Assembly: GCF_013283745.1 (NCBI RefSeq)
Contig: NZ_JABSTZ010000001.1
Location: forward strand, 1,196,406 to 1,260,405
Source of the DNA: Aeromicrobium stalagmiti
GTDB lineage: Bacteria; Actinomycetota; Actinomycetes; Propionibacteriales; Nocardioidaceae
Reading direction: 5' to 3'
DNA: 64,000 nucleotides
This document shows, piece by piece, positions 7,923 to 16,039 of this stretch (positions are counted from its first letter, which is position 1; every line of letters begins with the position of its first letter). A model generated the notes under the pieces. It did not search any database and had not been told where the DNA came from. It was given only the letters and a program-made list of their open reading frames with translations. A program made the translations under genes and the position numbers.

Positions 7923-8713
7923 TCGCGGCCGCGGCCGCGGGAGCGGCGGTGCTCGCGGTCCTGCTGTGGCGGCCACCCGGACGCTGGATCGTCCGACACC
8001 GCCTCGGTCGCCCGGCGGTCCGCGTGCGCCCGAGGTGGCTGCTGTCTGCTGCTGTCGCGGCTCTCTGCGCGGGGTTGCTCGACCAGGCGAGGGGGCCCCA
8101 GGTGGTGCTGGTCGCGACGGTGCTGGCCGTGGCGGCCTTCGTCGCCCGGCAGGTCGCAGCCGCGCGTCGGCGCGAGCAGGTCCGCGGCCGACACCGTGAG
8201 GTGGCGGAGGTGCTGGGCCTGATGGCGGCCGAGCTGCGGGCCGGTCTGCTGCCCGTCCGCACGCTGACGGGGCTGGCCGACGACTTCGCCTTCCTGGCAC
8301 CTGCGGCACGGGCCGCCGGCCTCGGCGGTGACGTCGCCGCGGCCCTGCGCGAGGCGGCGACCGAGCCGGGGCGGGAGGTGCTGCGCGAGGTCTCGGCGGC
8401 GTCGCAGGTCGCCGAACGAGCCGGGGCGCCGCTGGCCTCGGTGCTCGTGCGGCTCGAGCACGCCGTGCGCGACGACCGTGAGGTCGACCGCGAGGTGCAG
8501 GCCGGCGCTGCACCCGCCAGGGCGACCGGCCGGCTCATGGCCGTGCTGCCGGTCGTGGGCCTGACGCTGGGATCGGGCATGGGCGGCGACCCGGTGGGTC
8601 TCCTGACGGGCACGTGGATCGGTGTCACGTGTCTCGCGGCCGGGTGCGCCCTCGCCTGCCTCGGGATCACGTGGGTCGAGCGGATCGCGGCTGCGGCGGA
8701 GCGCACGGCGTGA
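7919..8713 (+). CDS. TadB-like inner-membrane pilus assembly protein
   Basis: 264 residues with an N-terminal membrane segment pair, a central cytoplasmic GspF-like T2SSF helical domain (about residues 95-190, including the EVLGLMAAELRAGL start) and C-terminal membrane helices. TadB and TadC form the membrane platform on which the CpaF ATPase acts. The ATG at 7919 overlaps the cpaF stop (ATGA), and the stop overlaps the next start. The sequence is unusually rich in Ala and Arg, so assignment rests on hydropathy and operon position as much as on motifs. Confidence 0.8.
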   Translation: MIAAAAAGAAVLAVLLWRPPGRWIVRHRLGRPAVRVRPRWLLSAAVAALCAGLLDQARGPQVVLVATVLAVAAFVARQVAAARRREQVRGRHREVAEVLGLMAAELRAGLLPVRTLTGLADDFAFLAPAARAAGLGGDVAAALREAATEPGREVLREVSAASQVAERAGAPLASVLVRLEHAVRDDREVDREVQAGAAPARATGRLMAVLPVVGLTLGSGMGGDPVGLLTGTWIGVTCLAAGCALACLGITWVERIAAAAERTA

Positions 8714-9408
8714 CGGCGGCGGTGCTGGCAGCGATCGCGGTCTGGCTGCTCGTCCCGGTGTCGTCCAGGCGCCGGTCACGGCTCGTCCTCGTGACCGCCG
8801 ACCCGCCCCGCTCGATCGACCTGCGGGTGGTGGCGGCCGTCGTCGCGCCGGTGGGATCGCTGGTGCTGCTCGGCATGCCGACGGGGTTGTTGCTCGGTGT
8901 CGTCCTCGCGCCCGTCGCCCACCGCGCGGTCGGGCGTCTGGAGTCGGCCGGGGCCCGTCGTCGAGCCGCTGCGGTCGAGGCGGCGCTGCCGGCGGCGCTC
9001 GACCTGATGGTCGCGGCGCTCGAGGTCGGCCGGCCACCGGTGGCCGCCTTCGCCCTGGTCGCCGATGCGACGGCGCCGCCCCTCGGACCCGAGCTCGGTG
9101 CCATCTCCGGACGTCTGGCGATCGCCGCCGACCCCGACACGGTCTGGCGGTCGGTCGCGGCCGATCCCGCCCTCGCGGCGGTCGGACGAGCCTTTCGTCG
9201 GGCCGAGTCCTCCGGCATGCCCGTCGCCGGGATCGTGGCCGGAGTCGCGACCGAGCTGCGGCGCGAACGGGCGGCACGGCTCCGCGAGCAGAGCCGCAAG
9301 GTCGCGGTCCGCACCGCCGCACCGCTGGGCGCCTGCTTCCTGCCGGCGTTCTTCCTGGTCGGGATCGTCCCGACGGTGCTCGCCTCGTTCCGGTCGCTCG
9401 GCTGGTGA
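8710..9408 (+). CDS. TadC-like inner-membrane pilus assembly protein
   Basis: 232 residues. Two N-terminal hydrophobic segments are followed by a T2SSF-type domain (EAALPAALDLMVAALEVGRPP... onward) and a C-terminal membrane anchor (LGACFLPAFFLVGIVPTVL). It is the second platform protein of the Tad machine. The GTG at 8710 overlaps the tadB stop. It is followed by 115 bp before the pilin gene, the first real gap in the operon, which may contain a separate pilin promoter. Confidence 0.82.
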   Translation: MTAAVLAAIAVWLLVPVSSRRRSRLVLVTADPPRSIDLRVVAAVVAPVGSLVLLGMPTGLLLGVVLAPVAHRAVGRLESAGARRRAAAVEAALPAALDLMVAALEVGRPPVAAFALVADATAPPLGPELGAISGRLAIAADPDTVWRSVAADPALAAVGRAFRRAESSGMPVAGIVAGVATELRRERAARLREQSRKVAVRTAAPLGACFLPAFFLVGIVPTVLASFRSLGW

Positions 9409-9523
9409 CGTCCACAGGTGCAGCGTCGTGGACCGGTCGTCCCCAGGCCGCAGATCCGGCCGCACCCGGCGACGTCCCGGCCCCATCTTCTCCATGACAG
9501 ATCCACCACCGAAAGGACACCTC

Positions 9524-9697
9524 ATGAAGAAGCTGCGCAACCGGGCCGAGCAGGGCATGACCACCGCGGAGTACACCGTCGGCACCCTCGGTGCGTGCAC
9601 GATCGGCGGCGTGCTGGTCAAGGTCGGACAGTCCGAGTGGTTCGGCGACATCGTCAAGGACCTCATCGACAAGATCCCCAGCATCCTGCCGTTCTGA
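9524..9697 (+). CDS. DUF4244-type Flp-like pilin 1
   Basis: A 57-residue prepilin. A charged leader (MKKLRNRAEQG) precedes MTTAEYTVGTLGA; cleavage after Gly11 would give mature Met+1 and Glu+5, the class III/IV prepilin-peptidase signature. A hydrophobic segment and a short amphipathic tail follow. DUF4244 proteins are the usual small pilin subunits of actinobacterial Tad loci. A strong Shine-Dalgarno sequence (GAAAGGA) sits about 8 nt before the ATG, fitting a highly expressed structural subunit. No prepilin peptidase gene is in this window. Confidence 0.88.
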   Translation: MKKLRNRAEQGMTTAEYTVGTLGACTIGGVLVKVGQSEWFGDIVKDLIDKIPSILPF

Positions 9698-9752
9698 CCG
9701 TCGCCCGGGACGGCGCCGGTGCGCCGTCCCGGGCCCTCCCGAAGGACCTGAC

Positions 9753-9956
9753 ATGACTCGACACGACGACCGCGGCATGGCGACCGCGGAATACACGATC
9801 GGCACCCTGGGCGCGGTGATGATGGCGACGATCCTCTACAAGCTCGGCCTGCTCGGCGTCGACGGCCCCTGGTTCGACCACCTGATGGACCTGGTCCAGA
9901 AGGCCTTGTCGTGGCGCAACATCTTCTCGGGCATGCCCCGGCTCGGCATCGGATGA
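9753..9956 (+). CDS. DUF4244-type Flp-like pilin 2
   Basis: A 67-residue paralogue of the preceding pilin. The leader MTRHDDRG is followed by MATAEYTIGTLGA, so cleavage after Gly8 gives the same Glu+5 signature. The core motif GM(T/A)TAEYT(V/I)GTLGA is shared, but the C-terminal half is longer and different (two Trp, FSGMPRLGIG end). The start is preceded by GAAGGA. Its stop overlaps the ATG of the TadE-like gene. Two pilin-like genes in tandem could be a major and a minor subunit. Confidence 0.85.
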   Translation: MTRHDDRGMATAEYTIGTLGAVMMATILYKLGLLGVDGPWFDHLMDLVQKALSWRNIFSGMPRLGIG

Positions 9957-10303
9957 GGCGCGAGCGCGGCATGGTGACGGCCGAGCTCATGACGATCGCC
10001 CCGTTGGGCGTCGCCCTGGCCTTCCTCCTGCTGTGGATCGTCTCCCTCGGGCTCACGCAGGTCCGGCTGGCCGACGCGTCGCGGGAGTCGGCCCGACTGC
10101 TGGCCCGGGGTGAGTCGACCTCCTCCGCCCAGACCGCCGCGCGGAGGCACGCCCCGGACGGTGCCACGGTCCGGGTGACCGAGGAGGGCGGAGTCGTCGT
10201 CGTCTCCGTGACCGTGCGGTCGCGTCTGCCCGTGCCGTTCTTCTCCGGAGTCGGGTCGCGCACCCTGACGTCGACGTCGGTGGCCGCCCGGGAGTCGCCG
10301 TGA
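9953..10303 (+). CDS. TadE-like pseudopilin
   Basis: 116 residues. The short leader MRRERG is followed by MVTAELMTIAPLGVALAFLLLWIV, a prepilin-type cleavage site (Gly6) with Glu+5 and a hydrophobic helix. An exported helical and beta region follows, with RLADASRESARLLARG typical of TadE. Pseudopilins of this type are minor components needed for Tad pilus assembly. It overlaps both neighbours (ATGA at its start, GTGA at its end). Confidence 0.85.
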   Translation: MRRERGMVTAELMTIAPLGVALAFLLLWIVSLGLTQVRLADASRESARLLARGESTSSAQTAARRHAPDGATVRVTEEGGVVVVSVTVRSRLPVPFFSGVGSRTLTSTSVAARESP

Positions 10304-10665
10304 GAGGGGCACGCGACCGCGGTGCCGTCACGGTGCACGCCGCGGCGGTGGCCACGATGCTGGTGGTGGCCGCCCTGGTGATGGCGCAGGTGGCGGGGCT
10401 GGTGCGCATGCGGCACCGGGTGGCCGCCGCCGCCGACCTCGCAGCCCTTGCGGGGTCCCAGGCCAGCGTCGACGGCGCAGACGGGTGCGAGGCCGCCCGC
10501 GCGATCGCGCGACGCAACGGCGCCGTGCTCGTGTCCTGTCGCATGGACTACGACGTGGCCACCGTGACGGCGCGGGCGGAGAGCACCCCGTGGTGGGGCG
10601 TCGGATGGTCGACGGAGCAGGAGGCCAGGGCGGCCCCCGACTTCTACCTCAGTGATCCCCCGTGA
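10300..10665 (+). CDS. TadE/TadG-like protein of the helicase/secretion neighbourhood
   Basis: 121 residues. The leader MRGARDRG is followed by AVTVHAAAVATMLVVAALVMAQVAGLV; the prepilin-like site lacks the Glu+5 found in the other three pilin-type proteins here. RHRVAAAADLAALAGSQA afterwards is the hallmark of TadG/Rv3654c-type proteins. It is the last gene of the Tad operon. Its final 17 bp overlap the 3' end of the convergent helicase gene. Confidence 0.8.
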   Translation: MRGARDRGAVTVHAAAVATMLVVAALVMAQVAGLVRMRHRVAAAADLAALAGSQASVDGADGCEAARAIARRNGAVLVSCRMDYDVATVTARAESTPWWGVGWSTEQEARAAPDFYLSDPP

Positions 10666-12958
10666 CCGGGGCGTCGACGAGCAGGGCGTCGAGCAGGCGG
10701 ACCGCCCCGGCCTTGTCGAGGGGCTCGTTGCCGTTGCCGCACTTGGGCGACTGCACGCAGGAGGGGCACCCGTCGTGACACTCGCACGCCATGATCGCGT
10801 CGCGGGTCACGCGGAGCCACCGGGCCGCCATCTCATAGCCACGCTCGGCGAATCCCGCGCCGCCGGGATAGCCGTCGTAGACGAAGACCGTCATCGTGCC
10901 GGTGTCCGGGTGCAGGGCGGTTGAGACCCCGCCGATGTCCCAGCGGTCGCAGGTCGCCAGCAGCGGGAGCAGGCCGATCGCCGCGTGCTCTGCGGCGTGG
11001 GCCGACCCTGGCACGTCGTCGTGCTCCATGGCGGCGCTGACGGCGTCGGGCGCGAGGGTCCACCAGACGGCCTTGGTCTGCAGGGTCCGGGCGGGCAGCT
11101 CGAGCAGCTCCTCGCCGAGCACCCCGCCGCCCGAGGTGCTGCGCTTGAGGTACGACACGACCTGGTTGACGACCTCGACGGAGCCGAACGACATCGCGGC
11201 GTCGCCCCACTGCTCGGTGCGCTCGGTGTCGATCACGGCGATCTCCGTGACCGACTTGGCCATCGTGGAGTAGTCCGGGTCGGCGCGGTGCACGATCGCG
11301 ACGCCGTGCTCGACGTCGTACTCATCGACCAGGTGCACGTCGCCCTGGTGCACGTAGACGGCACCCTCGTGCACCGTGGAGTCGGCCGATCCGCCGTCGA
11401 CCGTTCCGATCAGGCGGCCCGTGCCGGCGTCGACGATCTGCACCGGCGACCCGCCGCTGGAGCGGATGTCGGCGAGATCGCTCGCGCGCTCGCGCTTGGT
11501 CCAGAACCACCCGGCCTGCCGCTTGCGCAGCCAGCCGGCGGCCTCGAGCGCCGCGACGCCCTCGGCGGTCCGGGGGCCGAACATCGCGAAGTCGTCCTCG
11601 GTGAGCGGGATCTCCTGGGCCGCGGCGGCGAGGTGCGGACCGAGCACGTAGGGGTTGTCGGGGTCGAACACCGACGCCTCGACGGGCGCACCGAGCAGCG
11701 CCTCGGGATGGTGGACCAGGAAGGTGTCGAGCGGATCGTCCCTCGCGACCAGGATGCCGATCGAGTCGCGCCCCGAGCGTCCGGCGCGGCCGAACTGCTG
11801 CTGCAGCGCCGCGCGTGTGCCCGGGAAGCCGACCGTGATCACGGCATCGAGGCCCGCGATGTCGATGCCGAGCTCCAGCGCGTTGGTGCTGGCCAGGCCG
11901 AGCAGGTCGCCGCTGCGGAGCCGTTGCTCGAGCTCGCGGCGCTCCTCGGGCAGATAGCCGCCCCGGTAGGTCGCGACCCGCCGCACCAGCTCGGGGTCGA
12001 CCTCGCCCAGCCGGCGCTGGGCGGTGGCGGCGACGGCCTCGGCACCACGGCGCGACCGGACGAAGGCCAGCGTGCGGACCTTGCCGATGACCAGGTCGGT
12101 CAGCAGCTCGCCGGCCTCGGTGGTGGCCGAGCGCCGGACGACCCCGGGGTTGGTGGGGTCGACGCCCGGGATGATCGGCGGCTCCCACAGTGCGATGGTG
12201 CGGGCCGCGTGGGGCGAGGCGTCGTCGGTCACCGGCACCACGTCGAGGCCGGTCAGGCGCGAGGCGAAGACCTCGGGGTCGGCGACGGTCGCCGACGAGA
12301 GCACGAACGTCGGGTCGGCGCCGTAGTGGGCGCAGATGCGGCGCAGCCGCCGCAGGACGTGAGCGACGTGGGCGCCGAACACGCCGCGGTAGTGGTGGCA
12401 CTCGTCGACCACGACGTGCGTGAGCCCACCGAGCGCCCGGGTCCAGCGAGCGTGGCCCGGCAGGATCGAGTGGTGCAGGGTGTCGGGGTTGGTCAGCAGG
12501 TAGTTCGCGTGGTCGCGGGCCCACGCCCGCTCCTCGCGCGAGTTGTCCCCGTCGACCGTCGCGGGGCGGGCGAACGCCGCCGCGCCGGCGAGGCGCCGCA
12601 GCTGGTCGGCCGCCAAGGCCTTGGTCGGAGCGAGGTAGAGGACGGTCGGCATCCGGTTGCCGCGCAACGAGCTGCCCGTCCGCCCGGCGGCGAGACCGGT
12701 GAGGGCCGGTGCCTGGAAGACCAGCGACTTGCCCGAGGCGGTGCCGGTGGAGATGACGGTGTGGCGTCCGGCGTGCACGTGGTGCAGCGCCTCGGCCTGG
12801 TGGCCCCACAGGGTCGAGATGCCGTCGGCGGCGTACATCTCCCGCACGGCCGGGTCGACCCACTCCGGCCACGGCTCGACGACCGCCTCGCGGGCGGGCA
12901 CGCGCTCGACGTGGGTCACCCGCTCGCCGTAGCGCAGCACGAGGTCGGCAGGGTCCAC
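10649..12958 (-). CDS. DECH-box superfamily 2 helicase with C-terminal cysteine cluster
   Basis: 769 residues. Walker A is TGTASGKS (71-78), the DEAH-type box is DECH (185-188), SSAT is motif III, and the helicase C domain carries QQQFGRAGRSGR. The C-terminus has a DUF1998-like cysteine cluster (C725, C727, C731, C734, C740), like MrfA-type DNA-repair helicases where it binds metal. This is the 'helicase/secretion neighborhood' helicase that travels with actinobacterial Tad loci; why the two are linked is not known. The start is a GTG at 12958. The gene is convergent with the Tad operon and overlaps its last gene by 17 bp. Confidence 0.92.
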   Translation of the reverse strand: MDPADLVLRYGERVTHVERVPAREAVVEPWPEWVDPAVREMYAADGISTLWGHQAEALHHVHAGRHTVISTGTASGKSLVFQAPALTGLAAGRTGSSLRGNRMPTVLYLAPTKALAADQLRRLAGAAAFARPATVDGDNSREERAWARDHANYLLTNPDTLHHSILPGHARWTRALGGLTHVVVDECHHYRGVFGAHVAHVLRRLRRICAHYGADPTFVLSSATVADPEVFASRLTGLDVVPVTDDASPHAARTIALWEPPIIPGVDPTNPGVVRRSATTEAGELLTDLVIGKVRTLAFVRSRRGAEAVAATAQRRLGEVDPELVRRVATYRGGYLPEERRELEQRLRSGDLLGLASTNALELGIDIAGLDAVITVGFPGTRAALQQQFGRAGRSGRDSIGILVARDDPLDTFLVHHPEALLGAPVEASVFDPDNPYVLGPHLAAAAQEIPLTEDDFAMFGPRTAEGVAALEAAGWLRKRQAGWFWTKRERASDLADIRSSGGSPVQIVDAGTGRLIGTVDGGSADSTVHEGAVYVHQGDVHLVDEYDVEHGVAIVHRADPDYSTMAKSVTEIAVIDTERTEQWGDAAMSFGSVEVVNQVVSYLKRSTSGGGVLGEELLELPARTLQTKAVWWTLAPDAVSAAMEHDDVPGSAHAAEHAAIGLLPLLATCDRWDIGGVSTALHPDTGTMTVFVYDGYPGGAGFAERGYEMAARWLRVTRDAIMACECHDGCPSCVQSPKCGNGNEPLDKAGAVRLLDALLVDAPVTGDH

Positions 12959-13102
12959 CTGCCGAGTCTCCCAGAACCCCCATGACCCCGGAGAGGTGAC
13001 AGGTGGTCATGATGGGTCTCACACCGTGCTCGGACCCCGGCGGGCACGGGAAGATCGTGGTTGGATGGAGGCCACGGCATGGGCTGACGGAGGAGAGCGT
13101 CG

Positions 13103-13444
13103 ATGGAGCTGGCACTGACGTCCCGCACGGACGGTGACTTCGAGATCATCGAGGTCGGCGGCGAGATCGACGTCTACACCGCACCCCGCCTCCGCGAGGC
13201 GATCGTCACCGCCGTCGATGCGGGCCACACCCGGCTCATCATCGACGTGCAGCGGGTCGACTTCCTCGACTCCACCGGGCTCGGAGTCCTGGTGGGCGCG
13301 CTCAAGCGCGTGCGCGCCGACGGTGGATCGCTCGACATCGTGTGCACCCAGGAGCGCATCCTGAAGATCTTCCAGATCACCGGCCTCGACAAGGTCTTCG
13401 GCCTGCACACCTCCGTCGAGGACGCGCGCTCCGCCTCAGCGTGA
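13103..13444 (+). CDS. STAS-domain anti-anti-sigma factor (BldG-like)
   Basis: 113 residues forming a single STAS domain. [17 protein letters not shown] (near 55-71) contains the serine that anti-sigma kinases phosphorylate in this family. The unphosphorylated form would bind an anti-sigma factor and release a sigma factor. Length and sequence resemble BldG/RsbV regulators of actinobacterial development and stress. The start ATG has a strong GGAGGAG seven nt upstream. No partner kinase or sigma gene is adjacent. Confidence 0.9.
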   Translation: MELALTSRTDGDFEIIEVGGEIDVYTAPRLREAIVTAVDAGHTRLIIDVQRVDFLDSTGLGVLVGALKRVRADGGSLDIVCTQERILKIFQITGLDKVFGLHTSVEDARSASA

Positions 13445-13476
13445 TCCCCGTCACACTCCACGGGTCGCTCGGCATG

Positions 13477-13482
13477 TAACCT
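13477..13482 (+). promoter_or_regulatory. candidate -10 of the pyrophosphatase gene
   Basis: TAACCT lies 61 bp before the hppA ATG. It predicts a transcript beginning just before the hairpin at 13491. There is no recognisable -35. Confidence 0.35.
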
Positions 13483-13490
13483 GCGTCACA

Positions 13491-13511
13491 ACGGCCTGCT
13501 CGGCAGGCCGT
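13491..13511 (+). terminator. perfect 9-bp hairpin between STAS gene and hppA
   Basis: ACGGCCTGC and GCAGGCCGT are separated by TCG. It could terminate the STAS gene or sit at the very 5' end of the hppA mRNA as a stabilising stem. Confidence 0.5.
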
Positions 13512-13543
13512 CCGTACGCTCTGCCGAACCTTGGAGGATTTAC

Positions 13544-15916
13544 ATGGCGAACGCGACCCTCGTTGCGGCAGCCGGTGACCTCGACCTCTCCAACGACAAC
13601 ACCTTCTGGGTGTACGGCGTTGCAGCGGTCGGCGTGATCGCGCTGATCATGGCAGCGGTTTTCCGGGCCGAAGTGCTGAAGGCATCCGAAGGCACCGACA
13701 AGATGCAGGAGATCGGGCTCGCGGTCCAGGAGGGCGCCACGGCGTACCTCGGCCGCATGTTCAAGACCCTTGCCGTCTTCGCCGTGCTGGCGTTCGGGCT
13801 GCTGTTCCTGCTGCCGGGCGACAGCGAGATCCGGATCGGGCGGTCGATCTTCTTCCTGCTCGGAGCCGGCTTCTCCGCCGCGATCGGCTACATCGGCATG
13901 TGGCTGGCCACCCGGGCCAACATCCGCGTCGCCGCAGCCGCCCAGAACGCAGGTCGCGAGGCCGCGATGAAGATCGCGTTCCGCACCGGGGCCACCGTCG
14001 GCATGCTGACCGTGGGCCTCGGCCTCGTCGGCGCCGCCTCGGTCGTGCTGATCTACGAGGGAGACGCCCCGCGGGTGCTCGAGGGCTTCGGCTTCGGCGC
14101 CGCCCTGCTCGCGATGTTCATGCGTGTCGGTGGTGGCATCTTCACCAAGGCCGCCGACGTCGGCGCCGACCTCGTCGGCAAGGTCGAGCAGAACATCCCC
14201 GAGGACGATCCCCGCAACGCCGCCACCATCGCCGACAACGTGGGCGACAACGTCGGCGACTGCGCCGGCATGGCAGCCGACCTGTTCGAGTCCTACGCCG
14301 TCACGCTCGTCGCGGCCCTGATCCTTGGATCGGTCGCGTACGGCCAGGAGGGCCTCGTCATCCCGCTGGTGATCCCGGCGATCGGCGCGATCACCGCGCT
14401 GCTCGGTGTCTACTTCACCCGTCCCCGCGTCGGCGAGGGCGGACTGACCACGATCAACCGCTCCTTCTACCTGTCGGCCCTCATCTCGGCCGTGGCCTCG
14501 GGCGCGTTCCTCTGGCTCTACCTGCCGTCGTCCTTCGACGAGCTCACCGGCGCCGGAGGCAGCACCGTCATCGAGCAGGTCTTCGCCCAGGGCGGGATCC
14601 TGGAGTCCGCCGCCGACAGCGATCCTCGCTTCATCGCGATCTTCGCCGTGCTCATCGGCATCGTGCTCGCCGCGGTGATCCTCGCGCTCACCGGCTACTT
14701 CACCGGCACCGAGACCCGGCCGGTCCAGGACGTCGCCAAGACGTCGCGCACCGGTGCGGCGACCGTCATCCTGTCGGGACTGTCGGTCGGCTTCGAGTCG
14801 GCGGTCTACACCGCGATCGTCATCGGCGCTGCCGTCTTCGGCGCGTTCCTGCTGGGCAGCGGCTCGGTCATCGTGTCGCTGTTCGCGGTCGCGCTCGCCG
14901 GTTGCGGCCTGCTGACGACGGTCGGCGTCATCGTCGCGATGGACACCTTCGGCCCGGTCAGCGACAACGCCCAGGGCATCGCGGAGATGTCGGGCGACGT
15001 CGACGAGGAGGGCGCGCAGATCCTCACCGAGCTCGACGCGGTCGGCAACACGACCAAGGCGATCACCAAGGGCATCGCGATCGCCACGGCGGTGCTCGCG
15101 GCGACGGCCCTGTTCGGTGCGTTCACCGACGCCATCAAGGACGCGGTCGAGGAGGTCGGCGAGAGCGCCGGCGAGACGACGTTCAAGATCGGCGACCTGC
15201 TCGCCACGCTCGGCGTCTTCAACGTCGCCGATCCGAGCATCCTGGTCGGCCTGCTGATCGGTGCGGCCGTCGTCTTCCTGTTCTCGGGTCTTGCGATCAA
15301 CGCCGTCGGCCGCGCTGCCGGCGCCGTGGTGTTCGAGGTCCGTCGCCAGTTCCGCGACATCCCCGGGATCATGGAGGGCACCGGTCGTCCGGAGTACGGC
15401 AAGGTCGTCGACATCTGCACGCGTGACTCGCTGCGCGAGCTCGCGACGCCGGGCATCCTGGCGATCTTCGCGCCGATCGCCGTCGGCTTCGGCCTCGGTG
15501 TCGGCCCGCTCGGTGCCTACCTCGCCGGCGCGATCGCGACCGGAACGCTGATGGCCGTCTTCCTCGCCAACTCCGGTGGTGCGTGGGACAACGCCAAGAA
15601 GCTCATCGAGGACGGCAACCACGGGGGCAAGGGCTCGCCCGCCCACGAGGCGACGATCATCGGTGACACCGTCGGTGACCCGTTCAAGGACACGGCCGGC
15701 CCGGCGATCAACCCGCTGCTGAAGGTCATGAACCTGGTGGCGCTGCTGATCGTGCCGTTGGTCATCAAGTACACCTATGGCGACGACGCCAGCGATGCGC
15801 TCCGCTACACGATCGCCGGTGTCTCCACCGTCATCATCGTCGTCGCGGTCTACATCTCCAAGCGTCGTCCGATCGCCCTCGACCCCGAGGAGATGAAGGA
15901 GTCCACCCCCGCCTGA
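13544..15916 (+). CDS. hppA: K+-insensitive H+-translocating pyrophosphatase
   Basis: A 790-residue integral membrane proton pump that hydrolyses pyrophosphate and exports H+. The substrate motif DVGADLVGKVEQNIPEDD (near 205-222) and the DNVGDNVGD repeat (near 230) are intact, as are the C-terminal substrate-binding acidic motifs (GGAWDNAKK, GDTVGDPFKDT). GNTTKAITKG carries Lys and Thr at the positions that separate K+-independent pumps from K+-dependent ones (Ala and Gly). About 15-16 membrane helices are expected. A GGAGG sits 6 nt before the ATG. It is a single-gene unit; the pump would use pyrophosphate released by biosynthesis. Confidence 0.96.
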   Translation: MANATLVAAAGDLDLSNDNTFWVYGVAAVGVIALIMAAVFRAEVLKASEGTDKMQEIGLAVQEGATAYLGRMFKTLAVFAVLAFGLLFLLPGDSEIRIGRSIFFLLGAGFSAAIGYIGMWLATRANIRVAAAAQNAGREAAMKIAFRTGATVGMLTVGLGLVGAASVVLIYEGDAPRVLEGFGFGAALLAMFMRVGGGIFTKAADVGADLVGKVEQNIPEDDPRNAATIADNVGDNVGDCAGMAADLFESYAVTLVAALILGSVAYGQEGLVIPLVIPAIGAITALLGVYFTRPRVGEGGLTTINRSFYLSALISAVASGAFLWLYLPSSFDELTGAGGSTVIEQVFAQGGILESAADSDPRFIAIFAVLIGIVLAAVILALTGYFTGTETRPVQDVAKTSRTGAATVILSGLSVGFESAVYTAIVIGAAVFGAFLLGSGSVIVSLFAVALAGCGLLTTVGVIVAMDTFGPVSDNAQGIAEMSGDVDEEGAQILTELDAVGNTTKAITKGIAIATAVLAATALFGAFTDAIKDAVEEVGESAGETTFKIGDLLATLGVFNVADPSILVGLLIGAAVVFLFSGLAINAVGRAAGAVVFEVRRQFRDIPGIMEGTGRPEYGKVVDICTRDSLRELATPGILAIFAPIAVGFGLGVGPLGAYLAGAIATGTLMAVFLANSGGAWDNAKKLIEDGNHGGKGSPAHEATIIGDTVGDPFKDTAGPAINPLLKVMNLVALLIVPLVIKYTYGDDASDALRYTIAGVSTVIIVVAVYISKRRPIALDPEEMKESTPA

Positions 15917-15923
15917 CCCCCAC

Positions 15924-16008
15924 TCCGCGAGTGGCGCAGATCGAGCTTTTTGGGACGGCGTGTCGTCCAGATCTGCGCCACTCGCGGATGGGTTTGCGCC
16001 ACTCGCGG
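15924..16008. repeat. 19-bp inverted repeat plus third inverted copy
   Basis: The arm at 15924-15942 pairs perfectly with 15970-15988, with a nested GGACG/CGTCC stem in between. A third partial copy in the second orientation (14 bp, 15995-16008) follows. The arrangement is forward, reverse, reverse. It lies between hppA and the next gene and could serve as a terminator, but the third copy suggests a dispersed palindromic element. Confidence 0.85.
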
Positions 16009-16039
16009 GGTCGCTGGACGACTCTGGGAGGCTGGTGGG

